A model generated the notes under the pieces. It was not told the origin of the DNA. It was given only the letters and a program-made list of their open reading frames with translations, and ran no database searches. A program made the translations under genes and the position numbers. A DNA stretch of 64,000 bases from Amycolatopsis mongoliensis (GTDB taxonomy: Bacteria > Actinomycetota > Actinomycetes > Mycobacteriales > Pseudonocardiaceae): NCBI RefSeq assembly GCF_030285665.1, contig NZ_CP127295.1, positions 7,750,001 to 7,814,000 on the forward strand. Reading direction: 5' to 3'. Positions within the stretch are counted from its first letter, which is position 1. Every line of letters starts with the position of its first letter. This document shows positions 1-8,583 of the stretch, one piece after another.

Positions 1-1665
1 GCCGAAATCTCGGGTGGCCACCTCGTGGCGAAGGCGCTGAAGGCCGAAGGGGTCGACACGATCTTCACCCTCTGCGGCGGCCACATCATCGACATCTACG
101 ACGGCTGCGTCGACGAAGGCATCCAGGTCATCGACGTCCGGCACGAGCAGGTCGCGGCGCACGCGGCCGACGGCTACGCGCGGATCACCGGCAAGCCCGG
201 CTGCGCGGTCGTCACCGCCGGCCCCGGCACGACCGACGCCGTCACCGGCGTCGCGAACGCCCTGCGCGCGGAGAGCCCGATGCTGCTCATCGGCGGCCAG
301 GGCGCGCTCACCCAGCACAAGATGGGGTCCCTGCAGGACCTCCCGCACGTGGACATGATGGCGCCGATCACCAAGTTCGCCGCCACCGTGCCGCACACCG
401 CGCGCGTGGCCGACCTCGTCTCGATGGCGTTCCGCGAGGCCTACGCCGGCGCGCCCGGCCCGTCGTTCCTGGAGATCCCGCGCGACGTCCTCGACGCGCG
501 CGTGCCGCTGGAGAACGCGAGGATCCCCGAGGCCGGGCGCTACCGCGCGTCGACGAAGAACGGGGGCGACCCCGCCGACATCGAGAAGCTCGCCGACCTG
601 CTGGTGCACGCGAAGAAACCGGCCATCCTGCTCGGCAGCCAGGTCTGGACGACCCGCGCCACCGAACCCGCCGTCGACCTGGTGCGCACGCTGAACATCC
701 CGGCGTACATGAACGGCGCCGGCCGCGGCACGCTGCCGCCGGGCGACCCGCACCACTTCCAGCTCTCGCGCCGGTACGCCTTCGACAACGCCGACGTCAT
801 CGTCATCGTCGGCACCCCGTTCGACTTCCGGATGGGCTACGGCAAGCGGCTGTCGAAGGACGCCACCGTCGTGCAGATCGACCTCGACTACCGCACGGTC
901 GGCAAGAACCGCGACGTCGACCTCGGCATCGTCGGCGACGCCGGGCAGGTCCTGGCCGCGGTCGCGCAGGCTGCCTCGGGCCGCGGCGACAACGGCGCCG
1001 TCGCCCGCAAGGTCTGGCTGGAAGAGCTCCACGCCGTGGAGGAGAAGGCGAAGCAGAAGCGGCTGCCGCTGCAGCACTCCGACGCGAGCCCGATCCACCC
1101 GTACCGGCTGGTCCACGAGATCAACGAGTTCCTCACCGAGGACTCGATCTACATCGGCGACGGCGGCGACATCGTCACCTTCTCCGGCCAGGTGGTGCAG
1201 CCCAAGTCGCCCGGCCACTGGATGGACCCGGGTCCACTCGGGACACTCGGGGTCGGCATCCCGTTCGTCATGGCCGCCAAGCACGCCCGCCCGGACAAGG
1301 AAGTCGTCGCGCTCTTCGGCGACGGCGCCTTCAGCCTCACCGGCTGGGACTTCGAGACGCTGGTGCGCTTCGACCTCCCGTTCGTCGGCATCGTCGGCAA
1401 CAACTCGTCGATGAACCAGATCCGCTACGGCCAGGCCGCGAAGTACGGCCTGCCGCGCGAGCGCGTCGGCAACACCCTCGGCGACGTCCGCTACGACGAG
1501 TTCGCGCGGATGCTCGGCGGCTACGGCGAGGAGGTCCGCGACCCGGCCGACATCGGGCCGGCGCTGCTGCGGGCCCGGGAGTCCGGCAAGCCGTCGCTGA
1601 TCAACGTCTGGGTCGATCCCGACGTGTACGCCCCCGGAACCATGAACCAGACCATGTACAAGTGA
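1..1665 (+). CDS. ThDP-dependent oxalyl-CoA decarboxylase / 2-hydroxyacyl-CoA lyase family protein (5' partial)
   Basis: The reading frame is open from base 1 and the residues before the first GTG (position 25) already look like the family N-terminus ([10 protein letters not shown]), so the true start lies left of the window. The catalytic Glu is in RHEQ, and the ThDP-Mg motif runs from GDGAFS to NN about 26 residues later. The protein has the three-domain layout of acetolactate-synthase-like enzymes. The next gene is a formyl-CoA transferase homologue, followed by an acyl-CoA synthetase and an oxalate/formate-type carrier, which suggests an enzyme that releases formyl-CoA. Oxalyl-CoA decarboxylase is the first choice. 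2-Hydroxyacyl-CoA lyase belongs to the same family, also makes formyl-CoA, and cannot be excluded. Automatic tools may call it acetolactate synthase, which the context does not favour. Confidence 0.8.
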   Translation, partial: AEISGGHLVAKALKAEGVDTIFTLCGGHIIDIYDGCVDEGIQVIDVRHEQVAAHAADGYARITGKPGCAVVTAGPGTTDAVTGVANALRAESPMLLIGGQGALTQHKMGSLQDLPHVDMMAPITKFAATVPHTARVADLVSMAFREAYAGAPGPSFLEIPRDVLDARVPLENARIPEAGRYRASTKNGGDPADIEKLADLLVHAKKPAILLGSQVWTTRATEPAVDLVRTLNIPAYMNGAGRGTLPPGDPHHFQLSRRYAFDNADVIVIVGTPFDFRMGYGKRLSKDATVVQIDLDYRTVGKNRDVDLGIVGDAGQVLAAVAQAASGRGDNGAVARKVWLEELHAVEEKAKQKRLPLQHSDASPIHPYRLVHEINEFLTEDSIYIGDGGDIVTFSGQVVQPKSPGHWMDPGPLGTLGVGIPFVMAAKHARPDKEVVALFGDGAFSLTGWDFETLVRFDLPFVGIVGNNSSMNQIRYGQAAKYGLPRERVGNTLGDVRYDEFARMLGGYGEEVRDPADIGPALLRARESGKPSLINVWVDPDVYAPGTMNQTMYK

Positions 1666-1679
1666 GCGGAGGCCAAGGC

Positions 1680-2909
1680 ATGGGTAAGGCACTGGAGGGC
1701 GTCCGCGTCCTCGACATGACGCACGTGCAGTCCGGACCGTCCTCGACGCAGCTGCTCGCCTGGCTCGGCGCGGACGTGATCAAGCTCGAGACGCCCGGCC
1801 GGGGCGACATCACGCGCGGCCAGCTGCGCGACCTGCCCGGCGTCGACAGCCTCTACTTCACGATGCTGAACTCCAACAAGCGCAGCATCACGCTCAACAT
1901 GAAAAGCGACGAGGGCAAGGAAATCTTCGAGAAGCTCGTGTCCGGTGTGGACATCCTGGTCGAGAACTTCGGCCCGGGCGTCGTCGATCGGTTCGGCTAC
2001 CCGTGGGACAAGCTCTCGGCGCTCAACCCCCGGCTGATCTACGCCTCCATCAAGGGCTTCGGCCCGGGCCGCTACGCCGACTTCAAGGCCTACGAAGTGG
2101 TCGCGCAGGCCATGGGCGGCGCGATGAGCACCACCGGCTTCGAGGACGGGCCGCCGACCGCGACCGGCGCGCAGATCGGCGACTCCGGCACCGGCATCCA
2201 CCTGGTGGCCGCCATCCTCGCCGCGCTGTACCAGCGGACCTCCACCGGCCGCGGCCAGCGCGTCCAGGTCGCCATGCAGGACGCCGTGCTCAACCTGTGC
2301 CGCGTGAAGCTGCGCGACCAGCAGCGGCTCACGCACGGTCCGCTCGGCGAGTACCCGAACGACCACTTCGGCGACGAGGTGCCGCGGTCGGGCAACGCCT
2401 CCGGCGGCGGGCAGCCCGGCTGGGCGGTGAAGTGCGCGCCCGGCGGCCCGAACGACTACATCTACGTGATCGTCCAGCCGCCCGGCTGGGCACCGCTCGC
2501 CCGGCTGATCGGCAAGGCGGAGCTGGCCGACGACCCGGCGTGGGCCACCCCCGAGGTGCGACTGTCCAAACTGGACAAGATGTTCGCGCTGGTGGAGGAG
2601 TGGACCGAGAAGCACACCAAGTGGGAGGTGATGGAGAAGCTCAACGCTCACAACATCCCCTGCGGCCCGATCCTGTCCACGAAGGAACTGATCGAGGACG
2701 AAACGCTGGCCGAGCTCGGCTCGGTCGTCGAGGTGCCGCACCCGGAACGCGGCAGCTTCAAGACCGTCGGCTGCCCGCTCAAGCTGTCGGACTCGCCGGT
2801 CGAGATCGAGCGGTCGCCGCTGCTCGGCGAGCACAACGACGAGGTGCTGGCCGAACTCGGCTACGGCGAGGCGGAGCTCGAGAAGTTCCGCGCGGCGGGG
2901 GTGATCTGA
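1680..2909 (+). CDS. frc: Class III CoA-transferase, formyl-CoA transferase-like
   Basis: CaiB/BaiF family, 409 aa, a usual length. The catalytic Asp is D168 in GDSGTGIH, matching the Asp of formyl-CoA:oxalate CoA-transferase. The C-terminal stretch with NIPCGPILS and the final LGEHND are also typical. It would move CoA between formyl-CoA and oxalate (or another acid), regenerating the substrate of the preceding decarboxylase. A GTG at 1662 is in frame, but GGAGG at 1668-1672 sits 7 nt before ATG 1680, so I use the ATG. The next gene starts directly at its stop codon, so the genes form one operon. Acid specificity cannot be read from sequence alone. Confidence 0.82.
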   Translation: MGKALEGVRVLDMTHVQSGPSSTQLLAWLGADVIKLETPGRGDITRGQLRDLPGVDSLYFTMLNSNKRSITLNMKSDEGKEIFEKLVSGVDILVENFGPGVVDRFGYPWDKLSALNPRLIYASIKGFGPGRYADFKAYEVVAQAMGGAMSTTGFEDGPPTATGAQIGDSGTGIHLVAAILAALYQRTSTGRGQRVQVAMQDAVLNLCRVKLRDQQRLTHGPLGEYPNDHFGDEVPRSGNASGGGQPGWAVKCAPGGPNDYIYVIVQPPGWAPLARLIGKAELADDPAWATPEVRLSKLDKMFALVEEWTEKHTKWEVMEKLNAHNIPCGPILSTKELIEDETLAELGSVVEVPHPERGSFKTVGCPLKLSDSPVEIERSPLLGEHNDEVLAELGYGEAELEKFRAAGVI

Positions 2910-5036
2910 GTGGCGGATCGCGCGGCGGTGGAGAAGATCCTCGACCAGGCGGCCGCCGAAGGGCGGTCTTCGCTGACCGCGCCCGAGGGGCGTGCGGTCT
3001 GCGAGGCCTACGGCATCCCGACCCCGGCCGAGCGGCTGGCCGCCACGGCGGACGAAGCCGTGGCCCACGCCCGGGACATCGGGCTGCCGGTGGTGCTCAA
3101 GATCGTCTCGCCGGACATCCTGCACAAGACCGAAGCCGGCGGTGTGCTCGTCGGCTTGAAGGACACCGATGCAGTGAAGGCGGGCTTCGAGACGATCGTC
3201 GAGAACGCGAAGGCGTACAACGCCGACGCGCGGATCCTCGGCGTCCAGGTGCAGCAGATGCTCACCGAAGGACAGGAGGTGATCATCGGCTCGGTCACCG
3301 ACCCGACGTTCGGCAAGATCGTCGCGTTCGGCCTGGGCGGCGTCCTGGTGGAGGTGCTCAAGGACGTCACCTTCCGGCTCGCGCCGACGACCACCGAGGA
3401 AGCGCTGTCGATGATCGACGGTATCCAGGCGGCGGAAATCCTGCGGGGGGTGCGTGGCTCGGATCCTGTCGACCGCGCCGCCCTGGCCGCCGTGATCACC
3501 GGCCTCGGGCAGCTGGTCGCCGACTTCCCGCAGCTGTCCGAAGTGGACCTCAACCCGGTGCTCGCGACGCCGTCCGGAGCCACCGCGGTCGACGTGCGGA
3601 TCCTGGTCGACGCGGACGCGGCGAACGAACCCTTCCGGTTCACCCAGGAGGAGATCCTCGCCTCGATGAACCGGATCATGAAGCCGGCGTCCGTCGCGGT
3701 CATCGGCGCGTCGGCCGAAGCCGGCAAGATCGGCAACTCGGTGATGAAGAACCTGGTCAACGGCGGCTACGCGGGGGAGATCCACCCGATCAACCCGAAG
3801 GCCGCCGAGATCCTCGACCGCAAGGCGTACGCCAGCATCACCGACGTACCCGGTGACGTCGACGTCGCGGTCTTCGCCATCCCGGCGAAGTTCGTCCCCG
3901 CGGCGCTGGAGGAAGTCGGCAGGAAGGGTGTCGCCGGCGCGATCCTCATCCCGTCCGGCTTCGGCGAGACCGGCAACATCGAGCTGCAGGACGAGGTCGT
4001 CGCGATCGCGCGCAAGCACGGCGTGCGCATCCTCGGGCCCAATATCTACGGCTACTACTACACGCCGGAAAGCCTGTCGGCGACGTTTTGCACACCGTAT
4101 GACGTCAAGGGCGGCGTCGCCCTTTCCTCGCAGAGCGGCGGGATCGGGATGGCGATCCTCGGGTTCAGCCGCTCGGCGAAGATGGGCGTGTCTTCGATCG
4201 TCGGCGTGGGGAACAAGGCCGACATCGACGAGGACGACCTGCTCACCTTCTTCGAGCAGGACGACAACACCCAGCTCGTCGCGATGCACCTCGAGGACCT
4301 CAAGGACGGGCGGTCGTTCGCGGAGACGGCCAAGCGGGTCTCGAAACGCAAGCCGGTCGTGGTGCTCAAGGCCGGGCGGACGTCGCAGGGAGCGAAAGCG
4401 GCCAGCTCGCACACCGGCGCGCTGGCCGGCGACGACAAGGTCTACGACGACATCCTCCGCCAGAGCGGCGTGATCCGGGCGCCCGGGCTCAACGACATGC
4501 TCGAGTACGCCCGCGGCATCCCGCTGCTGCCCACGCCGAAGGGCGAGAACGTCGTCATCATCACCGGCGCCGGCGGGTCGGGCGTGCTGCTCTCGGACGC
4601 CTGCGTCGACAACGGGCTCGACCTGATGGAGATCCCGCCGGACCTCGACACCGCGTTCCGGAAGTTCATCCCGCCCTTCGGCGCGGCCGGCAACCCGGTG
4701 GACATCACCGGCGGCGAGCCGCCCTCGACCTACCGCAACACCATCGCGCTGGGCCTCGAGGACGACCGCATCCACGCCCTGATCCTGGGCTACTGGCACA
4801 CCATCGTCACCCCGCCGATGGTGTTCGCGGAGCTCGTCTCCGAAGTGGTCGGGGAGTACCGCGCGAAGGGGATCCACAAGCCCGTCGTCGCCTCGCTGTC
4901 GGGCGACGTCGAAGTCGAGGAGGCGAGCGACTACCTCTACGACCACGGCGTCGTCGCATATCCGTACACGACCGAGAAGCCCGTCGCGGTGCTCGGCGCG
5001 AAGTACCGCTGGGCGCGGGCGGCGGGCCTGCTCTGA
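2910..5036 (+). CDS. NDP-forming acyl-CoA synthetase (acetate-CoA ligase family)
   Basis: A 708-aa single-chain enzyme with an ATP-grasp domain first (about residues 8-220, with HKTEAGGV at 72-79), then a CoA-binding Rossmann domain (from about 250) and the succinyl-CoA-ligase-like domains. H501 in SSHTGALAG is the expected phosphohistidine. The family converts acyl-CoA + NDP + Pi to acid + CoA + NTP, or the reverse. The GTG start abuts the TGA of the CoA-transferase, so it is co-translated with it. In this operon it could recover ATP from formyl-CoA or activate the starting acid; both are inference. The domain order (ATP-grasp ahead of CoA-binding) is the reverse of the common alpha-beta order and is found in many actinobacterial homologues. 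Confidence 0.8.
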   Translation: MADRAAVEKILDQAAAEGRSSLTAPEGRAVCEAYGIPTPAERLAATADEAVAHARDIGLPVVLKIVSPDILHKTEAGGVLVGLKDTDAVKAGFETIVENAKAYNADARILGVQVQQMLTEGQEVIIGSVTDPTFGKIVAFGLGGVLVEVLKDVTFRLAPTTTEEALSMIDGIQAAEILRGVRGSDPVDRAALAAVITGLGQLVADFPQLSEVDLNPVLATPSGATAVDVRILVDADAANEPFRFTQEEILASMNRIMKPASVAVIGASAEAGKIGNSVMKNLVNGGYAGEIHPINPKAAEILDRKAYASITDVPGDVDVAVFAIPAKFVPAALEEVGRKGVAGAILIPSGFGETGNIELQDEVVAIARKHGVRILGPNIYGYYYTPESLSATFCTPYDVKGGVALSSQSGGIGMAILGFSRSAKMGVSSIVGVGNKADIDEDDLLTFFEQDDNTQLVAMHLEDLKDGRSFAETAKRVSKRKPVVVLKAGRTSQGAKAASSHTGALAGDDKVYDDILRQSGVIRAPGLNDMLEYARGIPLLPTPKGENVVIITGAGGSGVLLSDACVDNGLDLMEIPPDLDTAFRKFIPPFGAAGNPVDITGGEPPSTYRNTIALGLEDDRIHALILGYWHTIVTPPMVFAELVSEVVGEYRAKGIHKPVVASLSGDVEVEEASDYLYDHGVVAYPYTTEKPVAVLGAKYRWARAAGLL

Positions 5037-5138
5037 GCGTCCTCCACGGGGGCTGGCCGATCGAGAGAGAAAGGACGAAGATCCACCGCACGTCGGAAAC
5101 AGAGGGACATGAGTCAACGGTGACGAAAGAGAACTCTT

Positions 5139-6515
5139 ATGACCGCAGCGACCTATCAGGAGATCGTTGACGAGAACGGACGGGTTTACCGGGTAGGCGA
5201 GTCCCCGCACGACATCATGGGACGCTCCCGGAGCTTCATGGTCTGGCTGCCCTGGATCGCCATGATGGCGGTCAGCGTGTTCGAATACGGCTGGGGCGCC
5301 GTCGAAGGAACCCTGGAAGAGAAGTACGGCTGGACGCTGTCGGACGCGTTCTGGCTGGCGAGCATCTGGGCGGTGTTCCAGGCCGGGGTGGCGTTCCCGG
5401 CCGGCCGGCTCAGGGAACGCAACGTCGTCTCGGCCAAGACGGCGATGCTGGCCGGCGCCGTGTGCAGCGGCATCGGCTACTTCACCATCGCGCACAGCGG
5501 CAACCTGGCGCTGGCGTTCGTCGGGTACTCGGTCCTGGGCGGCACCGGCGCCGGGCTCGTGTACGCGACCTGCATCAACATGGTCGGCAAGTGGTACCCG
5601 GAGAAGCGCGGCGCGCGGACCGGGTTCGTGAACGGCGGCTTCGCCTACGGGTCGGTGCCGTTCATCTACCTGTTCAGCGCGTTTCTCGGGCACGAGAACG
5701 TCACCGGGGTGCTGGACGGGATCGGCCTCTACATGCTGATCGTCGTGGGCGTGTGCGGGTTCCTGTTCAAGGACCCGCCGAAGAGCTGGTGGCCGAAGGA
5801 GATCGACCCGCTCACTTGGGCCAAGAACAGGTCCGGGGTCAAGAGCCTGGCCAAGAACCCGCCCGCGGTCCGGCAGTTCACGCCCATGGAGGCGATCCGG
5901 ACCGGCATGCTCCCGCTGATGTGGGTGTGCCTGGTGATCATCGGCGGCGTCTCGTTGTTCGGCATCAACTTCCAGGTGCCGTTCGCCAAGGAGAGCCACT
6001 TCGGCGCGTTCGTCGCGGCTTCCTCGGCCGGCGTGCTGGCCGTCGTGAACGGCACCGGCCGCGCGGTCGTCGGCTGGGCGTCGGACAAGATCGGGCGTCG
6101 GCAGACGCTCACGCTGGTGCTGGTGATCGCGGCGCTGGCCCAGTTCGGTGTGCTGTACGCCGGGAACACGCACAACCTGGTGCTGTTCATGGTGTTCGCG
6201 TTCCTGACCGGGTTCGGCGGCGGCGCGTTCTACCCGCTGTTCGCCGCGCTGGTGCCGGACTACTTCGGCGAGAACAACAACGCGTCGAACTACGGCCTGG
6301 TCTACAGCGCGAAACTGGTCGGTGGCGTCGGCGGCGGCGGGCTCGCCGCGGGGGTCATCAGCGCGTGGGGCTACACCGGTGCGTACGTGCTCGCCGGGTG
6401 CATCGCGCTCCTGTCCGCGGTGCTGACGCTGTTCCTGCGCCAGCCCGGCCGGACACGCCACCAGCTCGCCGATACCGAGCTGGTGGCGCGGCCGTCGGCG
6501 GCGGCCGGCGGGTAG
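5139..6515 (+). CDS. OFA-family MFS transporter (oxalate/formate antiporter type)
   Basis: A 458-aa membrane protein with about 12 hydrophobic segments. It starts with a polar N-terminus of about 30 residues, followed by the first membrane segment (WLPWIAMMAVSVFEYGWG). The mid-loop DPPKSWWP (about residue 208) is a hallmark of oxalate/formate antiporters. The conserved MFS loop DKIGRRQTL is present. The gene lies 102 bp after the acyl-CoA synthetase in the same direction and completes a set of transport plus CoA-dependent breakdown. The Shine-Dalgarno is weak (AAAGAGAA upstream of ATG 5139). The substrate is most likely oxalate or another small carboxylate. Confidence 0.82.
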   Translation: MTAATYQEIVDENGRVYRVGESPHDIMGRSRSFMVWLPWIAMMAVSVFEYGWGAVEGTLEEKYGWTLSDAFWLASIWAVFQAGVAFPAGRLRERNVVSAKTAMLAGAVCSGIGYFTIAHSGNLALAFVGYSVLGGTGAGLVYATCINMVGKWYPEKRGARTGFVNGGFAYGSVPFIYLFSAFLGHENVTGVLDGIGLYMLIVVGVCGFLFKDPPKSWWPKEIDPLTWAKNRSGVKSLAKNPPAVRQFTPMEAIRTGMLPLMWVCLVIIGGVSLFGINFQVPFAKESHFGAFVAASSAGVLAVVNGTGRAVVGWASDKIGRRQTLTLVLVIAALAQFGVLYAGNTHNLVLFMVFAFLTGFGGGAFYPLFAALVPDYFGENNNASNYGLVYSAKLVGGVGGGGLAAGVISAWGYTGAYVLAGCIALLSAVLTLFLRQPGRTRHQLADTELVARPSAAAGG

Positions 6516-6546
6516 GCCGGCCGTCCGCCGGCTGGTCCGGTTTCCC

Positions 6547-6581
6547 GCGCCCCGGTCCTGCCGAAATCAGGATCGGGGCGC
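6547..6581. terminator. Hairpin between convergent OFA transporter and gntR genes
   Basis: Inverted repeat with 14-bp arms: GCGCCCCGGTCCTG at 6547-6560 and CAGGATCGGGGCGC at 6568-6581, with a 7-nt loop and one G-U pair. It overlaps the last codons of the gntR gene and follows the transporter stop by 31 bp. A bidirectional terminator is the simplest reading; there is no clear T-tract. Confidence 0.5.
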
Positions 6582-7304
6582 TTCCGGACGTTCGTGGTAG
6601 GCCTGGCGGGTCCGTTCGGTGTGCTTGGCCATGATCTGTTCCGCGGAGCCGGTGTCCCCGTCGGAGATCGCGTGGATCAGCTCGTCGTGCTCGTTCCACG
6701 CGTCCCGTCCGCGGGGCCGGGCGATCGGCGTGTAGTACCAGCGGACCCGGCGGTCGACCAGGCCGATCAGCTCCGCCAGCACGGCGTTCCCCGAGAGCTG
6801 CGTGATGAACGCGTGGAGGGCGGCGTTGGCGGCGACGAGACCTTCGGTGTCGTCCGCGTGCAGCGCGTCGACGCCGACCTGCTGCAGCTCCCACAGGCGC
6901 CGGACGTCCTCCGGGGTCGCGTTGGCGGCGGCGAGCTTCGCGGAGTGCGTCTCCAGCACGCCGCGGACGCTCAGCAGCTGGTCGGCCTCCTCGTCGGTCG
7001 GCAGGTGCACGAACGCGCCCTGCGCGGGACGGAGGTCGACCCACCCTTCGCTCTGCAGCCGCTGCAGGGCTTCGCGGACGGGCTGCCGGCTGACGCCGAG
7101 GTACTCGGCCAGGTCGGCCTCGACCAGGTGCTGCCCGGGTTCGAGCGTGCGGTTGATGATCAGCTCGGCGAGGGCCTCGTAGACGACCTGGCGCAGCGGC
7201 GCCGGCCGTTCGACGCGCTTGGCGGCGGTCGAGCTGAGCGAGCCCTTGGCCGTGCGGCGGCCGCTCGGGCCGCGGTCTTGGAGCGGGGAAGCGGGCTGGC
7301 TCAC
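6567..7304 (-). CDS. GntR family regulator, FadR/FCD subfamily
   Basis: A 245-aa regulator. After a basic tail of about 35 residues, the winged helix-turn-helix spans about residues 36-100 (EYLGVSRQPVREALQRL is the recognition part). An all-helical FCD ligand-binding domain follows. Members commonly respond to organic acids and usually repress. The gene is convergent with the oxalate operon and divergent from the ketopantoate-reductase/formate dehydrogenase operon. The 270-bp gap towards that operon has two AT-richer motifs built from GGATAC and TATGC that I read as its operators. GTG start at 7304. Confidence 0.85.
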   Translation of the reverse strand: MSQPASPLQDRGPSGRRTAKGSLSSTAAKRVERPAPLRQVVYEALAELIINRTLEPGQHLVEADLAEYLGVSRQPVREALQRLQSEGWVDLRPAQGAFVHLPTDEEADQLLSVRGVLETHSAKLAAANATPEDVRRLWELQQVGVDALHADDTEGLVAANAALHAFITQLSGNAVLAELIGLVDRRVRWYYTPIARPRGRDAWNEHDELIHAISDGDTGSAEQIMAKHTERTRQAYHERPEAPRS

Positions 7305-7345
7305 GGGACACCTCGAGAGGGAGACGAACGCGATGATCTGCGATC

Positions 7346-7373
7346 AGGATACAGGTTTTGGTATGCAAAATCC
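7346..7373. promoter_or_regulatory. Candidate GntR operator, gntR-proximal
   Basis: An AT-rich island in GC-rich DNA. GGATACAG and TATGCAAAATCC frame an imperfect dyad (TTTTG at 7356-7360, CAAAA at 7366-7370). It shares GGATAC and TATGCAA with the second site at 7528. FCD-type GntR proteins bind short dyads of this kind. Binding is inferred only. Confidence 0.4.
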
Positions 7374-7527
7374 CAGAATCTCACCCCGGCGTGGCGGTTT
7401 GTCCCGATGTGGATCAACCGTGACCTGGGCAGGTGACCCGGAGTGTCGGATTTGTCGCACTGGGCTGCGCTGCCGGGGTGGCGTGCCGACTTCGAGGCGG
7501 GAGACCTCTGGTCTCGCCGACGGATCC

Positions 7528-7546
7528 AGGATACTGTATGCAATCA
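7528..7546. promoter_or_regulatory. Candidate GntR operator upstream of the formate dehydrogenase operon
   Basis: AGGATACTGTATGCAATCA contains ATAC-T-GTAT, a perfect short dyad, 29 bp before the start of the ketopantoate-reductase-like gene. It shares GGATAC and TATGCAA with the site at 7346. A repressor bound here would block the operon promoter. Confidence 0.45.
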
Positions 7547-7574
7547 CGTGCTGGACCGAAGTGGGAGGCACATC

Positions 7575-8570
7575 ATGAAGGTGGCTGTTCTCGGGGCCGG
7601 GGCGATCGGCGCCTACGTCGGGGCCGCGCTGCACCGCGGCGGGACCGAGGTGCACCTGATCGCCCGGCGGGCCCACCTCGCGGCGATGCGCGAGCACGGC
7701 GTCCGCGTGCTCAGCCCGCGCGGCGACTTCACCGCGCACCCGCACGTCACGGACGACCCGGCCGAAGTCGGCGAGGTCGACTTCGTGTTCCTCGGCCTCA
7801 AGGCCAACTCCTACGCTTCGTGCGGACCGCTCCTCGCGCCGCTGCTCGGCCCGGACACCGCGGTCGTGGCCGCGCAGAACGGGATCCCGTGGTGGTACTT
7901 CCACGGGCTCGAAGGACATCCGCTCGAAGGACAGCGCGTCGAGACGGTCGACCCGGGCGGCTCGGTCACCGCCGTGCTCGAACTGCGGCGCGCGATCGGC
8001 TGCGTCGTCTACTGCTCCACGGTCGTCGAGGAACCGGGCGTGATCCGGCACCTCGAGGGCACCCGGTTCTCCCTCGGCGAGCCGGACGGCGAGATCTCCG
8101 CGCGGTGCAAGGTGCTCAGCGCGGCGATGATCGCCGGCGGCCTCAAGGCGCCGGTCGAACCCCGCCTGCGCGACGACATCTGGATCAAGCTGATGGGCAA
8201 CGTCGCCTTCAACCCGCTCTCGGCGCTGACCAGGGCGACCATGGCGCAGATGTGCGAGCACGACGACACGCGCGCGCTCGTCGCCACGATGATGACCGAA
8301 ACCCTCGAAATCGCCCGGGCGGCGGGCAGCGAGCCGGGCGTCTCGGTCGAGAAGCGCATCGACGGCGCCTGGCGCGTCGGCCACCACAAGACCTCGATGC
8401 TGCAGGACCTCGAAGCGGGCAAGCCCCTCGAAATCGACGCGATCATCGGCGCGGTCGTCGAGCTGGCCGGCCTCACCGGCGTGCCCGCGCCGGCCCTGCG
8501 GCACGTCCACGCCGCCATCTCGCTGCTCGACCACACCAGCAACCCGCCCGTCCCCGTCGGGGCGCGCTGA
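7575..8570 (+). CDS. 2-dehydropantoate 2-reductase family (ApbA/PanE-like) dehydrogenase
   Basis: A 331-aa protein starting with the dinucleotide-binding motif GAGAIGAYVG (residues 7-16). It also has the ApbA features QNGIPWW (about 97-103) and the helical C-terminal domain with LMGNVAFNPLSALT. GGGAGG at 7563-7568 supports ATG 7575 rather than the upstream in-frame GTG. It is the first gene of the formate dehydrogenase operon, 13 bp before the next start. The family reduces ketopantoate or other 2-oxoacids. The setting beside oxalate/formate genes argues against a pantothenate role, but I cannot name the substrate. Confidence 0.78.
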   Translation: MKVAVLGAGAIGAYVGAALHRGGTEVHLIARRAHLAAMREHGVRVLSPRGDFTAHPHVTDDPAEVGEVDFVFLGLKANSYASCGPLLAPLLGPDTAVVAAQNGIPWWYFHGLEGHPLEGQRVETVDPGGSVTAVLELRRAIGCVVYCSTVVEEPGVIRHLEGTRFSLGEPDGEISARCKVLSAAMIAGGLKAPVEPRLRDDIWIKLMGNVAFNPLSALTRATMAQMCEHDDTRALVATMMTETLEIARAAGSEPGVSVEKRIDGAWRVGHHKTSMLQDLEAGKPLEIDAIIGAVVELAGLTGVPAPALRHVHAAISLLDHTSNPPVPVGAR

Positions 8571-8583
8571 ACCGGAGGTGCCC

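Noticed and set aside
1662..1679. GTG at 1662 as start of the CoA-transferase
   Set aside because: It lies before the GGAGG at 1668-1672 that serves ATG 1680.
1521..6461. A 1646-codon open frame on the minus strand
   Set aside because: It runs antisense to three well-supported genes, has Arg/His/Asp-rich composition typical of reverse-frame shadows in GC-rich DNA and matches no family.
8578..8583. GTG at 8578 as start of the formate dehydrogenase catalytic gene
   Set aside because: It overlaps the GGAGG that best serves GTG 8584; the earlier codon would have no ribosome binding site of its own.
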